Below are positions 9,078 through 15,001 of a stretch of DNA of 15,001 nucleotides, in pieces. Position numbers and translations under genes: made by a program. Every line of letters begins with the position of its first letter. Position 1 is the first letter of the stretch. Source of the stretch: Gracilaria vermiculophylla (taxonomy: Eukaryota > Rhodophyta > Florideophyceae > Gracilariales > Gracilariaceae); NCBI GenBank assembly GCA_019155205.2, contig JAHNZQ020000049.1, positions 422,150-437,150 of the forward strand, in the 5' to 3' direction. Under the pieces are notes generated by a model that was not told the origin of the DNA, ran no database searches, and was given only the letters and a program-made list of their open reading frames with translations.

Positions 9078-10303
9078 CGGCTTCAAAAAGGACCTGTCGT
9101 CGGATTGGCGCTACCCACCTCTGTAGGACTGGCTCTTCTTCCCCGTATGGAAGACTTTGCTAAACACGATGCAATCTCCATCATGGAAGCCGAAGCGCCA
9201 TCGTTGACTCAACAGGAATAGAAGCCTGCCAATTGGAAAGAGGAGCTCCAAGTTGGCCCAGATTTCCAAGAGCATCGCCATAGAATAGTGGAGATCCTAT
9301 CCGCCTTTCAAGGAATGTGATCTACTCGCCTTAGTAAGGTCAGCCTGGTCAATTACCGGATCCAGCTCACACATGAGGTGGAACCGGTACAAAAACTCCT
9401 AAGGAAAGCCGGGCCTCATGCGCTTTAATTTGAACGCGATGAGGTCCAGCGGACGCTGAAAAAGGGCGTTATCAAGCCCCCCAACTCCAAATGGGCCTCC
9501 CCAAAGCAACTCCGAACGGGCCTCTCTGGTGAGGTTTGCATAGAAAAAGGATGGTTCCATGAGGTTCTGACCTGACTGTAGACGCCTCAACGAGGAGGCG
9601 GTACGCGATTCGTATCCGATACCCGGCATCGACGATTGTAGAGACTCCTTGGGTAATGCGTCCGTTTTTTTCATGCTGGATGCCAGCACTAGCTGCTGAA
9701 AAATTGAGATGGAAGACTTCGACGAGGATAAGACAACGTTCACCTCACCCTGTGGCATTTCCAGATTCCTTACGATGCCATATGGATGGAAGAATGCACC
9801 CGCTCCGTTCCAACAAGCGGTGGAAATAATTATTTCAAAGGTGAAGTGGCAGTACTCCCTGGTGTATATTGACGATGTCATTAAATACTCCCGCAGCGTG
9901 GAGGAACACTTTATGAATGTTAAGCAGGTGCTACAACTCCCGAAGTATGCTGGAATCACCTTGAAGCTGGATAAGTGTTTCTTTTCAGTCCTCTGTGGAT
10001 TGTCAAGGGCACGTTGTGCTCCCGGGCCGCGTAAAGATTTCCACGAAGACCCAGGATTCCATCAAGGAGGCTCACCCTCCCATAAAACAGACGGAGCTTC
10101 GCTCTTTCCTGGGATTAGGTAATGTCCTTTGGAGTTTTGTTCCGAATTTCTCCCGTTTTGCTGTGCCGTTAAATTACCTCTTGGAAGAAAAGAAACCGAG
10201 GCAATTGGTTTCCTTGTCGGAAGAAGAGTTCAAAGCCTTTAAAGCCTGGAAGATGAGACTAATGAAGCCATCAATCTTGTTTCTCCCGAAGCGGAACAGC
10301 TGA
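9078..10303 (+). pseudogene. pol: Element 2 pol, reverse transcriptase (stops, catalytic box intact)
   Basis: The pol frame continues from the linker into RT at about 9370, with KKGVIKPPNSKWASP, then changes frame near 9510. It goes on with KKDGSMRF, RRLNEEAVRDSYPIP, ASVFFMLDAS, TMPYGWKNAPAPFQQAVE, LVYIDDVI and AGITLKLDKCFF. The three catalytic Asp residues are present: 9679-9681 and the YIDD pair at 9871-9876. In-frame stops are seen at 9426 (before the frame change), 9541, 9568 and 9697. The last two sit where the family has Cys and Trp, consistent with single base changes. A second frame change near 9990 leads to ELRSFLGLGNV, PNFSRFAVPLNYLL and FKAFKAWK, and this reading ends at 10303. Confidence 0.85.
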
Positions 10304-10735
10304 ATGGTGCTGGACACAGACGTCTGTAAATGTCAGGTCTGATGTGGCTGTTTTCAAGAATAATCAGAAAGTGGACTTCAGCTTGCAGGATACTACAGTT
10401 GAAGCCTTTCACCAATGGAACGGAATCATTACACCTAGGAGCATGAAGTCTCGCCATTTTATTGGCCTAGTTCCTTAAACGCGCGTACATGTAAGGCGCG
10501 TATTTCACCTTAAGGACAAACCATGGATCACTGGAGTGGATTATGTCCTTGACGGATGCTTCCGGTCCCCAAGAGAGGTAGAGACTCCGCTTTCTGGAGT
10601 ACGAGTTCGACGTTGTTTACCGCCCTGGCATTAAACACCAGGCGGCAGACAATCTGTCGCGTATTTCTACCAAGGGAGAAAATGAAACACCGTTGGAGGA
10701 TACTATTCCGTGCCTAGTCATCTAGAACGCAAGCA
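10304..10735 (+). pseudogene. pol: Element 2 pol, RNase H remnant
   Basis: The region after RT keeps scattered RNase H wording across frames: MVLDTDVCK with a conserved Asp near 10310, FTLRTNHGSLEW where the family has T-D-H (Asp to Asn), and a good C-terminal block RLRFLEYEFDVVYRPGIKHQ followed by ADNLSRISTKG ending at a stop near 10723. Several stops and at least one frame change interrupt it. No integrase follows: about 80 bp later an LTR copy begins. Element 2 therefore lost its integrase by deletion, or never had it in this copy. Confidence 0.75.
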
Positions 10736-10808
10736 GAAGAGAAGGATTCAAAAGGAGAATGCGTGGAACGCTTGGAAAATGGATGCAAGTTTGGTGGCAT
10801 CCCTGAGG

Positions 10809-11365
10809 TGATGGCACTGGATCCTAAGGTGAAATTTTCATGTGGCTTTGCGACAGGACATTCCTAAGGAGGGTTCGCATATTATCAATTGAGGCGCGTG
10901 GTGCATTATTTAGCCCACGTGTGCTGCAGTACTGCTGAGAAATTGTAGAATTTCGTCTTATTTTTGTTAATTGGAGAAGGTAATTATTAAAGTATTGAGA
11001 CCTGTCGAAGCGGACTCCCGGCACGGTACTTAATCTGTCGGTGAAGCTACACCTATTGAGGAAAGAAACCAAGCACCTTTGAGTCTTCTTCTACTCTTTC
11101 CGGTTGGAGACTCTTGTCGAACGCTTTCAGGTTTCTAAGCCACCGATCCCCAGGTCGCCTCGTAGCAGCGCCTGTACGATCACTGTCCTCCCAGTGAACC
11201 CCGTTCTCTGTTTGATGCTTGCGGAAACCCTTTCAGGAATCCTCCAGCTTGTGACCGTGATCACCGGAGACCACCTTTAGGAACTCGCGCCTTTGTGGTC
11301 ACGAAGAACTCTTAACGGATGTTGTGGGCTACAACCTCGAAAGAAGAACGAAAGATACCACAGTA
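10809..11365 (+). repeat. LTR 5' portion downstream of element 2
   Basis: It starts near TGATGGCACTGG, a mutated form of the TGTAGTGCAGTGG terminus. It follows 394-950 in the same orientation for about 550 bp, including GGCACGGTACTTA, GACTCTTGTCGAACGC and CCCAGGTCGCCTCGTAGCAG. Similarity stops after a TACCACAGTAC near 11365. In position it would be the 3' LTR of element 2, but its 3' portion is missing and the sequence before it shows no clear polypurine tract. Confidence 0.75.
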
Positions 11366-11539
11366 CTTCTGCAAGGTGGAGGGAGTTATACGCCTGGGCG
11401 GCAGGTTCAAACCGGAGATCCCACTTGGTGCAGGTTACGGGGCTTAACGACCGAAGTCTTGTCGCGTTAACTACTGGAGCGCTGAGGCCGAAATCGCCAA
11501 AGTAGCTATATAAATAAACACCCAAAATTCTAAAATATC
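11366..11539. other. Unassigned 174-bp spacer with TATA-like block
   Basis: This stretch lies between two LTR copies of opposite orientation and matches neither. It holds TATATAAATA at 11507-11516, close to the LTR edge at 11540, and a run of A/T to the end. I see no coding frame, tRNA or other known feature. Confidence 0.4.
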
Positions 11540-12438
11540 TGTAGTGCAATAACCCAAAAGAAGAAAGTACCACGAAAAATGTTCGAACTTCCTCTCACGA
11601 GGTGGTTAAGGGGTAGAGACTTCCTCGAGCAAGGCAAACAAGCCGGGTGAAACTCTGAGGCCAAGCCGTCGCATCTGGTGCAGGAGGAAGACAAATGAAG
11701 AAACCGAGTATACGACAAGTCCTGTGATCGAGGCAGTTTTCATGAGTACGGTAAGCTTTCTCTGTAATGTATCTGTGTATCTCGGCGCGGCCGGGTAATA
11801 TATTGGGCCGCGTGGGTTTCGGGTGAGCCGCGTTGAGCGGGTGGCGGATGTAGTCCGAAACGGGGAAACTGGAGTTCCGATGGTGTGGTACTGTTAGCCC
11901 TTCTCTCGAGGCAGTAAAGCACAACGTGCGTTAGGAGTTTTTGTTGACTTCAAAGGTGCATGTTACTAAAGGTGGTCTCCGGTATCCGTTGTCGCGAGCC
12001 GGGGGAGTTCTTAAAGGGGATCTGCAAACACCAAGCGGAGGAGGAGGTTCACTGAGCGGACAATGCTCCTACAGGCGCTGCTGTGATGCAACCTGGAGAT
12101 CGGAGGCTTAGAAACCTGGAGACGATCGACGAGAGTCTCCAACCGGAAAAGTAGACGAAGACTCAAGGGTGCTTGTCTTTACTTCCTCAGAGGTGGAGCT
12201 CAACCGGCAGATTTCGTGTCAAGCCAAGAGCCCGCCTTGGCAGGTCGTACTACGGAAGTAAATACCTGCGTAAAATAACTAATATAAATAATAAATCTAC
12301 CGACCCTTACGGATACTGTAGCGCACGCGGGGAGAATTATGCACCACGTGGCTCAGTTAATAAAATAAGAGCCCTCCTTAGGAATACTATACCATACGGC
12401 CACACCACCGTTTTTCCCTTAGGAGCCACTGCACTATA
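11540..12438 (-). repeat. Complete LTR, minus strand (899 bp)
   Basis: This is the only copy with both ends. On the minus strand it starts at 12438 with TATAGTGCAGTGG (a mutated TGTAGTGCA) and ends at 11540 with TTATTGCACTACA, giving a 9-bp terminal inverted repeat with TG/CA tips. Its first ~550 bp match 394-950 and 10809-11365; its last ~385 bp match 1855-2233 and 137-393. It serves as the reference for the family. No internal region follows on either side in the expected sense. The flanking five bases (ATATC on the left, GTTAG on the right) do not form a target-site duplication. It is best read as a solo or stranded LTR. Confidence 0.8.
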
Positions 12439-12445
12439 GTTAGTG

Positions 12446-12990
12446 ATAACCTCGTACCAAGACAAACCTGAACCAACTGTAGAATAGTCCACAAAACAGT
12501 TCTAGGCGTCACGGGCAGTGGCTTCCTGTAGTCCAGGGCGTACTGCTCCATGCTGGCGAGAGTTATCCGCTTGGGTGGCCTATTATGACCAGAAATCCGG
12601 TTTCGTTCGGTTTACTGGACGCAAATGTCTAAATGCCGTCGCGCTAAGTACTACAGCTCTACTTGATGGCCGAGATGTCCGAAATAACTAAGAAATTAAA
12701 ACAGCGAAAACACTAAATTAACCGTGCAAGGCATGTACCGGGTGGCGCCTATGCTGTAGCCATGGAGCCGCGCGCAGCTGCCGCACGCTGCTCACGTCAC
12801 GCAACACGCACCCGGTCGTTTTCTCCTGAATCTGCCTCGCAAACGGACGTGAATCGCGCCCGCGACATTACCCGTTTTCATTTATGCGGCCTAACCGTAA
12901 TCCGCTGAGTCGGCAAATTGCCAAGAAAAACAATCTCTGGTGAGCGTTGCATTTTAATAACCATCCAAAACAGCTGCCATACGGCACTTA
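12446..12990 (+). repeat. Repeat Y, plus-strand copy
   Basis: Inverted relative to the copy at 1345-1853, it begins within ten bases of the LTR start. It carries the same ordered landmarks: CCTCGTAC, GGCGTCAC, ATGCCGTCGCGCTAAGTACT, AGCTGCCGC, GCGACATTA and GCGGCCTAACCG. It has no recognisable coding frame. Its last ~235 bp are repeated again downstream. Confidence 0.6.
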
Positions 12991-13230
12991 CACGGTAGCC
13001 AACAGGCCGCACGCGGGTGCTGCGCGTGTGCCGGGCGACCATCCACCGCGCATGCCAGGTCACGCGACAGGCGATGGGACGGCTGCTCCGAAGTCCACTG
13101 TGCACAAGCGAACGTGATTTGTGCTTTCACAACTAAGCGTTCCCATATATACGGCCTGACAAGAATTTGGCGAATCGGCAAAGTGCGAAGAACAACTTCC
13201 ACAAACAGCAATGCTTCACATGTGTAATTT
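12756..13230 (+). repeat. Two diverged tandem units within/after repeat Y
   Basis: Unit A (about 12756-12994) and unit B (about 12995-13230) share in order: GTAGCC, a GC-rich GCCGC..GCTGC block, CAA-CG-ACGTGA (12840 and 13104), a CG-TT--CAT block, CGGCCT (12888 and 13153) and TCGGCAAA (12910 and 13174). The spacing differs (239 versus 264 bp), so indels separate them. B is richer in T where A has C. The minus-strand Y copy contains the same core once. Confidence 0.55.
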
Positions 13231-13610
13231 AGAATACTCTTTTTCCTCTCGATAATTTGGACACAATGTCGAGCTTTAGGAAATTGCTACCTTGGATAGC
13301 CCATGCGCAAAGAAAACCATTTCAGACAGTTTTTGAGCTGAATGATTGTATTGGTAATTTATGAAAATGCATTGCAGTTTCGACTGTTGAAAAACACACC
13401 TCTTGGATTCCAAAAACAATGAATAAAAGATAAACATAAAAAAAAGGCCAACCTCGGTGTTGAGTGTCTGACGATGATGGTTTATTTGTAAAATAAACGT
13501 TTTGAAAGGGTTTTTTGACTTTGCCTAAAACCCGTTTCAAGACTGTCAAATTTTTCTGTATTTCATTTTCATAGGGGTATACTTCAGTATACGTTTTGCG
13601 ATTTCCATTG

Positions 13611-13654
13611 ACATGTCAAATGTTCTTGAAACTGTCTCTAACAGTTCGACATGT
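13611..13654. repeat. Imperfect hairpin
   Basis: ACATGTC at 13611-13617 pairs with GACATGT at 13648-13654, and AACTGT at 13630-13635 pairs with ACAGTT at 13641-13646 around a CTCTA loop. The arm between the two stems is unpaired on the left side (12 bases) and one base on the right. It lies about 50 bp upstream of the candidate initiator. A role is not shown. Confidence 0.4.
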
Positions 13655-13703
13655 AATGCGTCGGTAACTTAATATGACTTCGAACTAGGCAAGTGAAACC
13701 GAC

Positions 13704-13754
13704 CTCATTTCCGTTTTTCTTCTGTATACATAACGTTCGATACGCCATATAAAG
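13704..13754 (+). promoter_or_regulatory. Candidate oomycete core promoter
   Basis: CTCATTTC at 13704-13711 fits the oomycete initiator consensus YTCAWTYY and is followed by a T-rich stretch (CGTTTTTCTTCT), as in promoters with a flanking region motif. A TATAAAG block lies at 13748-13754. No convincing gene follows, and the consensus is short enough to occur by chance. Confidence 0.3.
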
Positions 13755-15001
13755 GCTGGGTGTCTTTGCTCTTTGTGTACCAAACTTTAGCTTCTAAAAC
13801 AGAAAAAAGACGCTGCAGTAAGCGAAGCACTGTATCGTCCCAAATGGTACTGTTTTCCTGTACCCGTTGTATGTATCGCCCGTCCCAAGCGCGTTTCCAC
13901 AGACAAAATTAGCGCCCACAGAGCGTGTATGAGGCTACACATTTTGGTCACACCTCTAATATTTCAAGCTTTGAGATCAACCATGGATGATCCGTCGACT
14001 TAATATTCCATTCCATCGCTCGCTGCATCTGCCGACTTTACAACAACTCATTTTGAACACAGTTCAAAGTGTGATTTTCAGCAGTGCGAGAAGCAGCAAT
14101 CTTGAGCCTCTGCGTGTGAGTCTCCGCCAAAAAACTCCAATTTCGTATCTCTGCGCGGAGCGAGCATAATAGGGCAACGGAGCTCTCTAGCGCCATCAGG
14201 GAAAAAACTGCCTTTGATCCTTGATTTTAATGCGTTCAGTACAGACTTCGCAATCTAGAGACACCCGTTTGAATTGTTGTCTCTGTCTTGTTTTGGCCGA
14301 AATTTGGAACTCTGGGGTTTGAGTTCCCTTTGACGAACTGCTTTAACTCAACTACTCATATGAGTTACACGAAAGTAGACTCTATTGAAAGCTACATGTT
14401 TTTACTATCTTTTCACCATGTTATGAAGGGAACGGGTCATAAATATTTCCGTGGGAGAAAGCTGCTTGCTGTCGTTCTGCTTGGAATCGTTATTTGGAAC
14501 AACAACGAGCCTTCAGAGGTCTTGATTGAAACGACGCATTAAAAATTTTGGGTAAAAGACTACATTAGGGTACTGACAGGGTCCCTTTTTGAGCGCCAAG
14601 ACATGTGACTTCTACGTTTATGAAAGTATAGGGTAGAGACATCGGCCGCACTGCGAAAATAGGATAGTGACATGCAGACAATGTTTTATAAGGCGCTCGA
14701 AAACCACATTCGGTGTTCAGTTGGAGTAGTGCTCCGAAGTGACAATGAATATCTATAGGTGACTTCTCCCCACAAAAAACGACAAAAGGTGCTCTGTATA
14801 AAATAGCATAACGAACACTTCTCACATTCTCGCAAGAACAAAATTGTGCATGGGTTGCTGCTATAATGCCACTACAAAACCGTCTGATCTCCTCATTCGT
14901 CAAAAAGTTGCCTTAACTGACAGCTACTAGCATCATGACCAGGCATATGACATAACGAGCACGAATAAGATCGTCGTTTTTTGCTTTCCGGACCTCTTTC
15001 A

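Larger units (their letters stand above)
13231..15001. other. Right flank, no recognisable gene
   Basis: Base use changes here to a more AT-rich text with poly-A and poly-T runs, unlike the retroelement blocks. Open stretches are short: 13987-14169 (60 codons), 14288-14542 (84 codons) and, on the minus strand, 14903-14565 (112 codons without an ATG at its edge, with several Cys). None resembles a protein I can name. The minus-strand start (LTNEEIRRF) faintly recalls the N-terminal part of DDE transposases, which is too little for a call. An ATG in a good context at 13983 is followed by a stop after six codons. The flank may be intergenic host DNA or an old, unrecognised repeat. Confidence 0.5.

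Noticed and set aside
9399..9959. 186-codon open stretch on the minus strand
   Set aside because: It lies opposite the element 2 RT, whose plus-strand wording is clear; it is a shadow frame.
11380..11440. GGTTCAAACC, similar to a tRNA B box
   Set aside because: No A box or cloverleaf could be drawn around it, so a tRNA or SINE is not supported.
14565..14903. DDE transposase on the minus strand
   Set aside because: Only a nine-residue resemblance at the start; no catalytic motifs could be placed.

Overview
The window looks like oomycete nuclear DNA, most likely Phytophthora or a close Peronosporales relative. It is dominated by decayed Ty3/Gypsy LTR retrotransposons. The assignment rests on the wording of the translated gag, protease, reverse transcriptase (RT) and integrase pieces, which I recognise as the style of Gypsy elements common in Phytophthora. 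Possible Inr-type promoter wording in the right flank is weaker support. I see no intact protein-coding gene, rRNA, tRNA or CRISPR array.

Layout. 1-393: pieces of a long terminal repeat (LTR) family reading leftward. 394 to about 950: the 5' part of the same LTR family reading rightward. About 950-1345: poorly assigned, possibly gag debris. About 1345-1853: a non-LTR repeat, called Y here, on the minus strand. 1855-2233: the 3' part of the LTR, plus strand. 2234-8298: internal region of element 1, in the order gag (with zinc knuckle), protease, RT, RNase H, integrase, all plus strand and all broken. 8299-8388: the first ~90 bp of the LTR, but reversed. 8389-10808: internal region of element 2, from a different Gypsy lineage, with only protease, RT and RNase H. 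10809 to about 11365: LTR 5' part, plus strand. 11540-12438: one complete 899-bp LTR, minus strand. 12446-12990: repeat Y again, plus strand, followed by a second diverged copy of its core. 13240-15001: AT-richer flank with no recognisable gene, one possible promoter and one imperfect hairpin.

The genes once formed two retrotransposon polyproteins. Neither can work now. Element 1 has lost all three RT catalytic aspartates and two of three integrase catalytic residues. Element 2 lacks gag and integrase and carries several in-frame stops, although its RT YIDD motif survives. What stands out is structural: the LTR 5' ends alternate in orientation along the window (-,+,-,+,-), so the internal regions are bounded by inverted rather than direct LTR pieces. 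A Y/LTR junction also appears twice as mirror images about 10 kb apart. I found no convincing novel biological system; the best leads are this rearranged inverted-repeat architecture and repeat Y.
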